Assembly (NCBI GenBank): GCA_030837625.1
Contig: JAUPKF010000007.1
Span: 1-41,102 of the forward strand
Direction of reading: 5' to 3'
Length of the DNA stretch: 41,102 nt
Origin: Patescibacteria group bacterium
Lineage (GTDB): Bacteria > Patescibacteriota > Minisyncoccia > Moranbacterales > UBA2206
Shown: piece after piece, positions 1-7,726 of the stretch
How the letters are laid out: each line of letters begins with the position of its first letter
Position numbering within the stretch: the first letter of the stretch is position 1
The notes under the pieces: generated by a model
The model's input: only the letters and a program-made list of their open reading frames with translations
What the model was told of the DNA's origin: nothing
The model's database searches: none
Translations under genes and position numbers: made by a program

Positions 1-2
1 CT

Positions 3-2069
3 TTCTATATCGCAAAAATTTTGGGCTTGTTTATAGTTCTTGTTGGGATTACCGGATTTTCCCACTGGTTCTACGAGTCAGACAAGATGCTGAAGATGGC
101 CAGTAGCGGTCACGGCGGAGGATATTTGGGATATATCGCAGCGTATGCGGCGACAAAATATTTGGGAAACGCCGGGGGCTTGGTGACGATTTTAGCTGTT
201 TTTTTCATCGGCGCGATTATGGCGTTTGATTTTTCCATAATGAGTGTGGCGGATAAATTCAAAAAGAAAGAAACGGAAAATGAAGAAGATGCAGAAGGGG
301 AAAAGTCCGATGAGTTGCCACCGGAGGAGGCGCCTAATAGCGGAGAAGCTTCTGGGGGAGCGAAGGAAATATTTGAAGACCCTAAAAATAACATAAAAAA
401 AGTGGAGTTTGTGGAAGGTCCAGACCAATTTGTTTCCGGTGATTTGGATAAAGATTCCGGAGAATCTGGGATTGTGAGGCGTTCTTTGACTGTCGGGAGA
501 AACAGTCAGAAATATTTGAGCAAGAAAAAAACGGCATCGGAAGAAAAGAGTTGGGAATTCCCCCCATTGGATCTTTTGGAGAAGAGCTCGGGATCGGCTA
601 AAGGAGGAGATACTAACAAGAATGCGGAGATAGTAGAAAAAACGCTGCGTAATTTTGGTATAGAGGTAGAAAGAGGAGACATTCTGACTGGTCCTTCTGT
701 AACGCAGTATAGCTTCCGGCCGGCGGTTGGCGTGAAAATTTCTAAAATTTTGGGATTGCAGAATGATCTGGCGCTTGCCTTAGCGGCTCATCCGATTCGG
801 ATCGAGGCGCCTATTCCGGGAAAATCATTAATTGGAATAGAGGTTCCCAATAAAGTTTCCGCGACAGTAAGGCTAAGGGACATTTTAGAGAGTTCCGATT
901 TTCGTTCCAGAGAATCGGATTTGAATTTGGCTCTCGGGGAGGATGTCAGCGGCCAGTTCATCTTTGGCAATTTGGAAAAAATGCCGCATCTGCTTATTGC
1001 GGGAGCGACGGGGACAGGGAAATCGGTTTCCATAAATTCCATAATTACGACTTTACTGTATCAAAACTCCCCGGAAGAGTTGAAATTCATTATGGTTGAT
1101 CCCAAACGGGTCGAGCTCTCGCTCTATAACGGCATCCCGCACCTTTTGACGGACGTGATAGTGGAAAATGGCAAAGTGGTCAGCGCTCTTCGCTGGGCGG
1201 TTTCTGAAATGGAAAAAAGATATCGGATGCTCCAGGACACCGGTTCGCGCGACATTCTTTCTTACAAAGAAAAACAGAAAGCCGGTAAAAAAATCAAATA
1301 TACCGATCCTGAAACCAAAAAAACGGAAGAACGGGAGATGGAGAATCTTCCCTATATTGTCATAGTGATAGATGAGCTGGCGGATCTTATGGGCAGTCAT
1401 GGTAAGGAGGTGGAAGGGGCGATTGTCAGAATCGCCCAGATGGCCAGAGCGGTGGGGATTCATTTGATACTTTCCACCCAGCGGCCGTCAGTAGAAGTTA
1501 TTACCGGACTTATCAAAGCCAACGTGACTACGCGGGTGGCTTTTCAGGTGGCGACTCAGATCGACTCCAGAACTATTTTGGATATGGCGGGGGCGGAAAA
1601 GCTTTTGGGTAATGGCGACTTGCTTTATCTTTCCGCCAGTTCTCCAAAACCGAAAAGAATCCAAGGCGTGTTTGTCAGCGAGTCGGAAGTCAAACGAGTG
1701 GTGAAATTTATCAAAGACCAAAAAGAAAAAAGAGGAGAGGATGAGATTGGAGAAAATATTGTCGAGAATGTCCAGCGGGACGTTTTCGAATTCAAAAACG
1801 CCGATCAGGAAGTGGGCGAGGATGATATGTACGAGGCGGCCAAGGCTGAAGTGATAAGATCGAAGAAAGCCTCGGCTTCTCTTTTACAAAGACGGCTTAG
1901 AGTGGGATATGCCAGGGCGGCGCGGTTGCTGGATATTTTGGAGGAAAGAGGTATAATCGGCCCGGCCGACGGAGCCAAACCCAGAGAAGTTTTTAGCGCG
2001 GCTGAAGATGTCGTTAACTACGAGAATCCGGTTGGAGACCAACAAGAGAGAGATAAATGGCAAATATGA
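3..2069 (+). CDS. ftsK: DNA translocase FtsK, 5' end outside window
   Basis: FtsK pumps chromosomal DNA through the division septum as a hexameric membrane-anchored ATPase. The reading frame is open to the left edge (no stop from base 3), so the N-terminal membrane segments are cut off by the window; only the last one or two hydrophobic helices are seen, followed by an acidic linker. Numbering from the TTG at 21, Walker A GATGTGKS is at about 328-335, Walker B YIVIVIDELADLM at about 445-457, and STQRPSVEVITGLIKAN follows. The C-terminal part (YEAAKAEVIRSKKASASLLQRRL...RAARLLDILEERGIIGP) is the winged-helix gamma domain that reads KOPS-type sites. The order ftsK-rodZ-recA recalls the ftsK-ymfM-recA region of Firmicutes. 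Confidence 0.95.
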   Translation, partial: FYIAKILGLFIVLVGITGFSHWFYESDKMLKMASSGHGGGYLGYIAAYAATKYLGNAGGLVTILAVFFIGAIMAFDFSIMSVADKFKKKETENEEDAEGEKSDELPPEEAPNSGEASGGAKEIFEDPKNNIKKVEFVEGPDQFVSGDLDKDSGESGIVRRSLTVGRNSQKYLSKKKTASEEKSWEFPPLDLLEKSSGSAKGGDTNKNAEIVEKTLRNFGIEVERGDILTGPSVTQYSFRPAVGVKISKILGLQNDLALALAAHPIRIEAPIPGKSLIGIEVPNKVSATVRLRDILESSDFRSRESDLNLALGEDVSGQFIFGNLEKMPHLLIAGATGTGKSVSINSIITTLLYQNSPEELKFIMVDPKRVELSLYNGIPHLLTDVIVENGKVVSALRWAVSEMEKRYRMLQDTGSRDILSYKEKQKAGKKIKYTDPETKKTEEREMENLPYIVIVIDELADLMGSHGKEVEGAIVRIAQMARAVGIHLILSTQRPSVEVITGLIKANVTTRVAFQVATQIDSRTILDMAGAEKLLGNGDLLYLSASSPKPKRIQGVFVSESEVKRVVKFIKDQKEKRGEDEIGENIVENVQRDVFEFKNADQEVGEDDMYEAAKAEVIRSKKASASLLQRRLRVGYARAARLLDILEERGIIGPADGAKPREVFSAAEDVVNYENPVGDQQERDKWQI

Positions 2070-2070
2070 T

Positions 2071-2147
2071 CATGAAACATGAAACATGAAGCATAGAGCA
2101 GAGAAAGAAAAAATTGTTTCATGTTGCGTGTTTCATGTTGTGTGATT
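2071..2147 (+). repeat. Inverted repeat of 'catgaaa' words between ftsK and rodZ
   Basis: The left arm is tandem copies of CATGAAA (about 2071-2094). The right arm (about 2117-2143) carries the complementary TTTCATG words, giving an imperfect hairpin that ends a few bases before the rodZ ATG at 2148. The same word recurs on one arm only between rpsE and rplO. Confidence 0.7.
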
Positions 2148-3155
2148 ATGAATGGTTTTACCAAGAAAAAAATCGGGACCTTGACACTGGGGGAAAAGTT
2201 GAGGAAGTTCCGTGAGGAAAGAAGGATCTCCCTTGGAGAAGTATCTCGTTGTTCCAGGATAAAAATAGAATATCTTGAATATCTCGAGGAGGGTAATTAT
2301 GATAATCTCCCGGCGGATGTTTATGTTAAAGGATTTCTTAGGAGTTACGCGGAGTTTTTGGGGGTGGACGAGCAGGTTCTTATAAAGCTATATGAAAAGG
2401 AAAAGGGAATCAAAAAAAATATAAAAGGAAGTAGCGAGGATGATAAGGGTAATATGGAGGCGATAAATATTTCTTCTTTTGTCCTTACGCCGAAGAAAAT
2501 TTTTTCAGTTCTCGCAGTCGTAATAACTTTTGCCGGCGTTCTATACCTGTATAAACAAGTGAATTCTTTTGCTAGCAATCCGCGACTGGTAGTCACAAAT
2601 CCTCGAAACAATTCGGAAGTGGAAGGAAATTCAGTGGTGCTGGAGGGTGTTACGGAAAAAGAGGCTAATCTTTTTATTAATGGCCAGCCCATATTGGTTG
2701 ACGATGAGGGCAAGTTTGGGGAGGAAATAACTTTACAATCGGGAGTGAATGTCATTAGCGTCAAGTCGGTGAATAAATTTGAAAAAGAAGCGGTTGAATC
2801 CGTAACGGTAAACTCTAAATATCAGGAGACGGACGGCTCGCTGGGTAATTCTTCTGACGCGGATAATAGAGAAGAATTGGAGAAAACTGGCACTGAAAAC
2901 AATGAAATTCAGATCGAGCTTCGGGTTGACCCGGGGCCGGTATGGCTTTCAATCGAATCTGACGAAAACTTAGTTTTCAGCGGAACAATGTTGACGGGGG
3001 CAACACAGATTTTCAAGGCGCACGAAAAAATAGTGGTGAATTCAGGGCGCGCCAACGCTACTTTTGTCAAATTTAACGGAAAAGATATTGGCGCGCTCGG
3101 CCAGGAAGCAGGAGCGGCTCGGGGAGTGGTGTTTAACAAGGATACTAAGTATTGA
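2148..3155 (+). CDS. rodZ: RodZ-like HTH membrane protein
   Basis: RodZ links the MreB cytoskeleton to the cell-wall elongation machinery. The protein has an N-terminal Xre-type helix-turn-helix (GEKLRKFREERRISLGEVSRCSRIKIEYLEYLEEG, about residues 14-50), one membrane helix (about 118-137), an Ig-like extracytoplasmic domain (about 145-225) and a C-terminal beta domain of RodZ type (VDPGPVWLSIESDENLVFSG). I chose the ATG at 2148, giving 335 aa. An in-frame ATG at 2121 would add nine residues encoded by the hairpin repeat itself and is probably spurious. No Shine-Dalgarno is visible. Whether MreB is present cannot be judged here. Confidence 0.85.
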   Translation: MNGFTKKKIGTLTLGEKLRKFREERRISLGEVSRCSRIKIEYLEYLEEGNYDNLPADVYVKGFLRSYAEFLGVDEQVLIKLYEKEKGIKKNIKGSSEDDKGNMEAINISSFVLTPKKIFSVLAVVITFAGVLYLYKQVNSFASNPRLVVTNPRNNSEVEGNSVVLEGVTEKEANLFINGQPILVDDEGKFGEEITLQSGVNVISVKSVNKFEKEAVESVTVNSKYQETDGSLGNSSDADNREELEKTGTENNEIQIELRVDPGPVWLSIESDENLVFSGTMLTGATQIFKAHEKIVVNSGRANATFVKFNGKDIGALGQEAGAARGVVFNKDTKY

Positions 3156-3160
3156 TTAGT

Positions 3161-3169
3161 TGTGGATAA
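3161..3169 (-). other. Isolated DnaA-box 9-mer
   Basis: TGTGGATAA on plus is TTATCCACA on minus, the exact DnaA-box consensus. It is a single copy just after rodZ, with no cluster of boxes and no dnaA or dnaN nearby, so it does not mark an origin. Confidence 0.3.
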
Positions 3170-3187
3170 ATTCTTATAGAAGCGGGC

Positions 3188-3219
3188 TTGCCAGATTTTT
3201 TCGATAGTGATAAACTATC
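3188..3219 (+). promoter_or_regulatory. recA promoter with overlapping dyad
   Basis: TTGCCA (3188-3193) and TAAACT (3211-3216) are separated by exactly 17 nt. A 6-bp dyad, GATAGT (3203-3208) and ACTATC (3214-3219) separated by 5 nt, overlaps the -10. This is the position of a repressor operator and could be an SOS-type site. The repressor is unknown (inference). The expected leader is about 98 nt and contains a further AGCT/AGCT hairpin. Confidence 0.6.
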
Positions 3220-3320
3220 AGCGTTAGTTAAATTATCACATTGTTAAATTGTTAAAAAGAAAATGGCTAGCTCAGTTTTTTTAGCTATTTAGCTATTTGA
3301 CCATTTATCAATTCAAATGA

Positions 3321-4337
3321 ATGAAAGAGGAAAATGTGAAAAAAGAGGGCGGCAACATTGGAGCAGTGGTGGATGAAATCAGGGAGAAGTTTGGAGAAGG
3401 GGTTATCATGAAATTGGGGGATGTCAAAAAAGTCAACGTGGAGTCAATTCCAACCGGGTCTATTTCTTTGGATTTGGCGTTGGGAATCGGCGGGATTCCG
3501 CGGGGGCGCGTTATTGAAGTGTACGGACCGGAGTCTTCCGGAAAAACGACTCTCACTTTACACATCATAGCCAACGCGCAAAAAGCCGGGGGAACGGCGG
3601 CGTTTATCGATGCCGAGCACGCGATGGATCCGGAATACGCCAGAAAAATCGGAGTGAATGTGAATGATCTTTTGATTTCCCAGCCGGATAACGGGGAACA
3701 AGCTTTGGACATTGTGGAAACACTGGTCAACTCGGGACAGATAGCGGTGATTGTGGTGGACAGCGTGGCAGCCTTGGTGCCGAAAGCGGAAATTGAGGGC
3801 GATATGGGTGACCAGCATATGGGGCGCCAAGCTCGCCTGATGTCGCAAGCGCTTCGCAAACTCACGGCGATTGTCGCCAAGAGCAATTGCACGGTGATTT
3901 TCATCAACCAAATTCGGATGAAAATCGGGGTGGTGTTCGGCAATCCGGAAACTACCACTGGAGGCAACGCGCTTAAATTCTATTGTTCCGTCCGAATAGA
4001 AGTGAGGCGAAGCGCGCAAATCAAAAAGGGCGAGGAGATTGTGGGCAACCGGACAAAAATTAAAATAGTCAAAAACAAAGTCGCTCCGCCGTTTCGAACG
4101 ACTGAATTCGACATTATGTACAACGAAGGAATCAGCGCGGCGGGGGACGCGCTGGATACAGGCGTCAAATATGAAGTGGTCGCCAAAAAAGGCAATTCAT
4201 ATTCATTTGGCGAAGTGAAGCTCGGCACCGGACGCGAAGTCGCCAAGAAGACGCTCAAAGACGACGCCAAATTGATGAAAGAAATTTCCAAAAAAATTTA
4301 TGAGAAAGTAAAAGAGCTGGAAATCGCCGGAGCGTAA
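3321..4337 (+). CDS. recA: Recombinase RecA
   Basis: RecA forms filaments on single-stranded DNA, catalyses strand exchange and drives the SOS response. At 338 aa it has normal family length. Walker A GPESSGKT is at residues 69-76, the IDAEHAMD motif at 96-103, Walker [13 protein letters not shown] at 141-152, and the DNA-binding loops ([19 protein letters not shown] and [28 protein letters not shown]) are intact. The lysine-rich C-terminus lacks the long acidic tail of enterobacterial RecA. The ATG at 3321 is used; an overlapping ATG at 3317 is out of frame. The gene has its own promoter with a palindrome over the -10, which suggests damage-type control. Confidence 0.98.
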   Translation: MKEENVKKEGGNIGAVVDEIREKFGEGVIMKLGDVKKVNVESIPTGSISLDLALGIGGIPRGRVIEVYGPESSGKTTLTLHIIANAQKAGGTAAFIDAEHAMDPEYARKIGVNVNDLLISQPDNGEQALDIVETLVNSGQIAVIVVDSVAALVPKAEIEGDMGDQHMGRQARLMSQALRKLTAIVAKSNCTVIFINQIRMKIGVVFGNPETTTGGNALKFYCSVRIEVRRSAQIKKGEEIVGNRTKIKIVKNKVAPPFRTTEFDIMYNEGISAAGDALDTGVKYEVVAKKGNSYSFGEVKLGTGREVAKKTLKDDAKLMKEISKKIYEKVKELEIAGA

Positions 4338-4340
4338 ACC

Positions 4341-4369
4341 TTGCGGAAAAGGATTTTGTTTGCTAATCT
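4341..4369 (+). promoter_or_regulatory. Weak candidate ndk promoter
   Basis: TTGCGG (4341-4346) and TAATCT (4364-4369) have a 17-nt spacer in the short recA-ndk gap. Both boxes are weak matches; read-through from recA is equally possible. Confidence 0.3.
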
Positions 4370-4409
4370 CAGAAGAGGTATCTAAAAATTAAGAGAACTG
4401 AAAAAGAGT

Positions 4410-5024
4410 ATGGAAAATCATCCATCCAAAGAGAGAACGCTGGTTATAATCAAACCAGACGGAGTGCAAAGAAGTTTGATTGGGGAAATAATCAAGCGTT
4501 ATGAGAGAGTGGGTTTGAAACTGGTAGCTTTGAAGATGCTCATACCTACGGAAGATATGGCTACCAAGCATTATTATGAAGTTGGTGGAGAAGCTTGGCT
4601 GGAAGAAGTCGGGAGAAAAGCCGCCGTTGCTTATGAAAAAAAAGGGCTGAAATCACCTTACCCGACTTTTAAAGATAACGGGATAGCTATTATGAAATCA
4701 AATGCCAAATATTTAAGCTCTGGTCCGGTTATCGCAATGATTTGGCAGGGAAACCAAGCAGTGGGACTGGTGAGAAAAATAACGGGAGGAACAGAGCCTC
4801 TGTCTTCCGATGTGGGTACTATCCGTGGAGATTTAACTTTGGACACTTATCAAATGGCTGATTTGGACCAGAGGAGCATTCGAAATTTGATTCATGCTTC
4901 CGGGTTGGTAGAAGAAGCGGAAAAAGAAATTCCTATCTGGTTTTCCGAAAGTGAAATTTTGAAATACAGGCTTATTCAAGATGAGATTTTGTACGATGTT
5001 AATCTGGATGGAATTCTAGAATAA
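4410..5024 (+). CDS. ndk: Nucleoside-diphosphate kinase with insertion
   Basis: The enzyme transfers the gamma-phosphate of NTPs to NDPs through a phosphohistidine. The family start TLVIIKPDGVQR is at residues 10-21. The catalytic histidine is H162 in RNLIHASG. GTIRGDLTLD is the nucleotide-binding stretch. At 204 aa it is about 60 residues longer than a typical NDK (about 140): there is an insertion at about 60-90 (EAWLEEVGRKAAVAYEKKG...) after KHYYEV, a longer stretch before the active site, and a C-terminal extension after about 180. The core motifs are intact, so it is probably active. It ends just before a strong terminator, so the ftsK-ndk block closes here. Confidence 0.93.
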   Translation: MENHPSKERTLVIIKPDGVQRSLIGEIIKRYERVGLKLVALKMLIPTEDMATKHYYEVGGEAWLEEVGRKAAVAYEKKGLKSPYPTFKDNGIAIMKSNAKYLSSGPVIAMIWQGNQAVGLVRKITGGTEPLSSDVGTIRGDLTLDTYQMADLDQRSIRNLIHASGLVEEAEKEIPIWFSESEILKYRLIQDEILYDVNLDGILE

Positions 5025-5047
5025 ACCTAGCTTTCTTCTTGAACCGC

Positions 5048-5076
5048 AAAACCCTCCTGCTTCCGGGAGGGTTTTT
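5048..5076 (+). terminator. Intrinsic terminator after ndk
   Basis: ACCCTCC (5051-5057) pairs with GGAGGGT (5066-5072), extended by flanking A/T pairs, followed by a T run to 5076. A textbook rho-independent terminator. Confidence 0.9.
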
Positions 5077-5091
5077 GAAACTTATGCGAGA

Positions 5092-5120
5092 TTTACAAGG
5101 GGGCTGTTTTTTGATATAGT
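5092..5120 (+). promoter_or_regulatory. Promoter giving a leaderless or nearly leaderless transcript
   Basis: TTTACA (5092-5097) and TATAGT (5115-5120) have a 17-nt spacer. The expected start point, about 7 nt after the -10, falls on the ATG at 5127. The HATPase mRNA is therefore predicted to be leaderless. Confidence 0.7.
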
Positions 5121-5126
5121 TTTGCT

Positions 5127-5699
5127 ATGGACACAATTTTAGAAAAATTAGCCTATGATTGGATCACTGCGTCAGCCGATGACGTTGATGTTGAGAGTGA
5201 GTATTATTGTCAAACCAGGGATGTTTTTGAGGGAAGAAATGACCGAATGCCTGAAGACCTTATATTAAAAGGAATGGATGAATCACTGGCATATCTTGTT
5301 TATGCGATAGCCGGAGAGCTGGGAAACAATTCTTTCGATCATAATGTCGGCAATTGGCCGGATGTGATGGGAACTTTCTACGCGTTTGATTATGATGGCA
5401 AGAATGGAATATTGGTAATAGCCGATCGGGGTATCGGTGTTTTGGATAGTTTGAGAAAAGCCCTACCAGACCTGAAAGATGCCAAGGAAGCGCTGGAAAT
5501 AGCGTTTACGAAAAAAATTTCCAGTCGGGTTTTGGAGAATAGAGGCAATGGATTGAAGTTTATCAGGGGAAATGTATCGGAAAAAAATCTTACATTAGAA
5601 TTCCTTTCGGGAAACGCCAGAGCGGATATTAATCATGAAATGAAGATAGGCGAAGCCAGTCAGTCCATCAGCGGGTGCTTGGCTGTGTTAAAGTTTTGA
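5127..5699 (+). CDS. GHKL-type ATPase domain protein (anti-sigma/histidine-kinase-like)
   Basis: This 190-aa protein is essentially one HATPase_c fold. The N-box is ELGNNSFDH (64-72), the G1 box is ADRGIGV (99-105, Asp100 contacting adenine), and the G2 box is RGNGLKFI (139-146). There is no membrane segment, dimerisation/phosphoacceptor domain or receiver. It therefore resembles stand-alone anti-sigma-factor or partner-switch kinases rather than a sensor kinase. The next gene, 5 nt downstream, encodes a STAS-like protein, the expected partner class. The pair has its own promoter and is bracketed by terminators, an independent cassette. Signal and target are unknown. Confidence 0.8.
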   Translation: MDTILEKLAYDWITASADDVDVESEYYCQTRDVFEGRNDRMPEDLILKGMDESLAYLVYAIAGELGNNSFDHNVGNWPDVMGTFYAFDYDGKNGILVIADRGIGVLDSLRKALPDLKDAKEALEIAFTKKISSRVLENRGNGLKFIRGNVSEKNLTLEFLSGNARADINHEMKIGEASQSISGCLAVLKF

Positions 5700-5704
5700 A
5701 AAAT

Positions 5705-5986
5705 ATGAAAATTGAAATTGCAAAATACGGAGATAAACTCGTTTCTCGTCCAGCCGGAAGAGAGGCATATTTGGCTATGGAGTCATATATTTTAAAAGAT
5801 TTGCCGGAGGATGAACCGATAGAAATAGATTTTTCCGGAGTAAAAGCGCTGACTCCATCTTGGGCGGACGAGGTCGTCACTAAAATTGCCGAAAGGTTCA
5901 AAAACGTTAAACTTCTCAATACAGAAAATATGACCGTTCAAGCGACGCTCAGGACTTTGCGGGAGTATTCGGATTTGAAGATATAG
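5705..5986 (+). CDS. STAS-like DUF4325-type protein
   Basis: A 93-aa protein beginning MKIEIAKYGDKLVSRPAGREAY, with the beta-alpha pattern of STAS-like DUF4325 proteins: IEIDFSGVKALTPSWADEVVTKI (about 39-61), then VKLLNTENMTVQATLRTLREY. The region 'DFSGVKALTPSWADE' matches the family hallmark of an aspartate-rich strand followed by a serine/threonine switch segment. I chose the ATG at 5705, 5 nt after the stop of the HATPase gene; an upstream GTG at 5675 would overlap that gene. Together they plausibly form a kinase/anti-kinase partner switch (inference). A terminator follows at 6018. Confidence 0.75.
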   Translation: MKIEIAKYGDKLVSRPAGREAYLAMESYILKDLPEDEPIEIDFSGVKALTPSWADEVVTKIAERFKNVKLLNTENMTVQATLRTLREYSDLKI

Positions 5987-6017
5987 GAATTGAAAAATAG
6001 TTACGTGGTTATTGTTT

Positions 6018-6042
6018 ACTGCCTTTCTGCAAGGCAGTTTTT
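6018..6042 (+). terminator. Terminator of HATPase/STAS cassette
   Basis: ACTGCCTT (6018-6025) pairs perfectly with AAGGCAGT (6031-6038) around a 5-nt loop, followed by a T run. Confidence 0.9.
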
Positions 6043-6060
6043 GCCTTAATCTTGAAAAAT

Positions 6061-6099
6061 AAAAAAGCCCGGGAGCGTCGCAATGGACGTGCCCGGGGC
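6061..6099 (-). terminator. Terminator of the minus-strand Cys-rich gene
   Basis: On the minus strand a GC-rich stem (GCCCGGG at 6067-6073 with CCCGGGGC at 6092-6099, plus an inner CGTC/GACG pairing) is followed by six T. It closes the gene at 6162-6356, which is read from the right. Confidence 0.85.
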
Positions 6100-6161
6100 G
6101 GATTATGTAGCGAAAGAACTTTTGTAAGACAGGTCGCGCGATCCACAGAATTCTTAGATCT

Positions 6162-6356
6162 TTAGTACTGACTGTGACTACGCTCCCATTTCCATAGACA
6201 TCGCAGAGAGCAAAAGCAATACTGACCACCTTCCTCATCTATAGGCTCAACAGTGGTCCTCTGCCCGCACCCATCGCATACCCATCCCTCTTCACTTTTG
6301 TTCTTAACAGTGATTGTGATTTCAACATTATTGATGATTATCTTCTGCGTTGACAT
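6162..6356 (-). CDS. Small Cys-rich (zinc-knuckle-like) protein, 64 aa
   Basis: I do not recognise the family. The first half is a basic strand-rich segment (MSTQKIIINNVEITITVKN). The second has WVCDGCG (C27, C30) and YCFCSLRCLWKW (C47, C49, C53), a spacing consistent with a four-cysteine zinc site. It is a real gene: it has a perfect Shine-Dalgarno AAAGGAGGT just upstream of the ATG (minus strand, 6358-6367 region), a TTGACT-N17-TATACT promoter and its own terminator. The strong ribosome site is unusual here, since nearly all neighbours lack one. It is transcribed divergently from the TrmB-like gene, so the two may be co-regulated (inference). Confidence 0.8.
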   Translation of the reverse strand: MSTQKIIINNVEITITVKNKSEEGWVCDGCGQRTTVEPIDEEGGQYCFCSLRCLWKWERSHSQY

Positions 6357-6415
6357 AATACCTCCTTTTTTTATTCGGTCTTTGAGGTTCGTTCATAATC
6401 CTATCGTAACAAGAC

Positions 6416-6444
6416 AGTATAGCGTGAGATGAAATAAAAGTCAA
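6416..6444 (-). promoter_or_regulatory. Promoter of the Cys-rich gene
   Basis: On the minus strand TTGACT (6444-6439) and TATACT (6421-6416) have a 17-nt spacer, giving a leader of about 50 nt with a perfect Shine-Dalgarno. Confidence 0.8.
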
Positions 6445-6525
6445 ATAAAACGAGTTAATAAAATTACATAAAAAAGCTAAAACAAAGCAAAAAATAGGAT
6501 AAATTATAACTTATCATCAAAAATA

Positions 6526-6554
6526 TTGACTAAAACGTGAAAAGGGGGTATAAT
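6526..6554 (+). promoter_or_regulatory. Promoter of the TrmB-like gene
   Basis: TTGACT (6526-6531) and TATAAT (6549-6554) with a 17-nt spacer, near consensus. The leader is about 24 nt and contains AAGGG 8-9 nt before the ATG at 6585. Confidence 0.85.
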
Positions 6555-6584
6555 GGAAAAAAGGCTTGAAAAAGGGATAATTTT

Positions 6585-7442
6585 ATGAATCTAGTCGAAT
6601 CATTGAAAAACCTGGGGCTGAACGAAAAAGAGGCTAAAGTATATTTGGCGCTTTTGCAGTTGGGGAAAACGACAGCTTACAACGTAGCGGTTAAATCCGG
6701 CCTGAAAAAACCGACCACCTACGTTATTTTGGGGCAGTTGGTGGAAAAAGGGTTTGTCTATAACATCCCGCGGGCGAAAAAACAACTCTTCGTGGCCGAA
6801 TCGCCGGAGGAATGTTTTGCTATCGCCAAAGAAAGGCTGCATTTCTCCGAGAAGAATCTGCCGGAACTGTTGGCGATGGAGAAAGGGAAGAAAAATAAAG
6901 TTAATGTGTCGTATTATGAAGGTTTGGGCGGAATCAGGGAGTCGTACGGAAAATTGATCAAGGTGATGCGCAAAGTTCCCTTTGAGAAACGAAATTTTGT
7001 GGGATTTTACGCCAAGACGGATAATTTGGAAGACGACCTTAATAAATATTTCGATGAAGTTACGGCGGAACTGGCGAAGTATAAAATTCAAAGAAAGGGC
7101 ATAACCACGTATAACGATCTTATCGCCAAAAAGTATTTAAACGCGTTGGGGAAATATAGCGTGTCGGAAATGAAAGCTTTGCGCGAAGAAAAATATTCCA
7201 GCTATATTTCCATAGAGATTTTTGCTGGACGCTTTGTTCATATTTTGTCGCAACGCAATTTGCAATCCATCATCATCGAAGATGCCGATATCGCCGACGT
7301 TATGCGGCAGATCTTTGAGATGGTTTGGGAGTTGGTGGAGAAGGATAGGGAGAATTATTTGAAGTTTTCGTCTGTACTCGATTCGAATGATGCGGGGATA
7401 AGCCATGTTCAAGAACAACGCGGTTCAAATCTGGAGACTTGA
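6585..7442 (+). CDS. TrmB-family winged-helix transcriptional regulator
   Basis: This 285-aa protein starts with a TrmB-type winged helix (LGLNEKEAKVYLALLQLGKTTAYNVAVKSGLKKPTTYVILGQLVEKGFV, about 10-60). A C-terminal ligand/effector-like region follows (about 100-260), containing VSYYEGLGGIRESYGKLI, typical of TrmB proteins in archaea and CPR bacteria. Family members mostly respond to sugars, but no sugar gene sits beside it, so the ligand is unknown. It has a near-consensus promoter and stands alone. The first residues and a weak AGGG support the ATG at 6585. The last about 20 residues are low-complexity polar and run into a repeat region. Confidence 0.8.
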   Translation: MNLVESLKNLGLNEKEAKVYLALLQLGKTTAYNVAVKSGLKKPTTYVILGQLVEKGFVYNIPRAKKQLFVAESPEECFAIAKERLHFSEKNLPELLAMEKGKKNKVNVSYYEGLGGIRESYGKLIKVMRKVPFEKRNFVGFYAKTDNLEDDLNKYFDEVTAELAKYKIQRKGITTYNDLIAKKYLNALGKYSVSEMKALREEKYSSYISIEIFAGRFVHILSQRNLQSIIIEDADIADVMRQIFEMVWELVEKDRENYLKFSSVLDSNDAGISHVQEQRGSNLET

Positions 7443-7509
7443 ACCGACGAGAGGAAACTACGAAGTGGATACGAATCTACGAACAGGGAGATAAGAGAGA
7501 AAAAACAAG

Positions 7510-7654
7510 TGTCATTCCGAGCGAGCGTAGCGAGTCGAGGAATCTAGTAACGATTATTGTTAGGTTTTCCTATAAATAGTAAATCTTTCGACTGTCGTTG
7601 TCAGATCCCTCGACTGCGTTCCGATGATTACATCGAAACTTCGCTCGGGATGAC
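7510..7654. repeat. Long imperfect inverted repeat, 'gtcattccgag' type
   Basis: The left arm (7510-7545) begins GTCATTCCGAGCGAGCG and ends GAGGAATCT. The right arm (7602-7654) begins AGATCCCTCGACTGCG and ends TTCGCTCGGGATGAC. This word family is widespread in environmental bacterial genomes as a short palindromic repeat (from memory). A related half-copy (TCATCCTGAGCGTAGCG) lies at 28671-28710. It fills the tail-to-tail gap between the TrmB-like gene and rpmB; I see no gene in 7443-7726. Confidence 0.7.
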
Positions 7655-7685
7655 AATTTTTTTAACCAATCTTTACTAAAAGTAA

Positions 7686-7711
7686 AAAACTCCCGATTGT
7701 TCGGGAGTTTT
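7686..7711 (-). terminator. Bidirectional terminator between trmB-like gene and rpmB
   Basis: AAAACTCCCGA (7686-7696) pairs perfectly with TCGGGAGTTTT (7701-7711) around TTGT. On the minus strand it ends in a run of T and terminates rpmB; on plus it can also stop transcripts from the TrmB-like gene. Confidence 0.9.
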
Positions 7712-7726
7712 CTTTGAAGAGAGATT

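Noticed and set aside
2070-2147. Upstream start of rodZ at 2121 and upstream starts of tuf (23373), rpsL (9007), rplV (28047), rplP (29704), rplN (30693), rplR (33564)
   Set aside because: Each extension is translated leader repeat or overlaps the previous gene, and family N-termini fit the later starts.
5987-6161. Additional small gene between the STAS-like gene and the Cys-rich gene
   Set aside because: The stretch is occupied by two terminators facing opposite ways and has no convincing frame.
7510-7654. Insertion sequence or MITE with transposase
   Set aside because: No transposase, no obvious target duplication; it is only a palindromic repeat.
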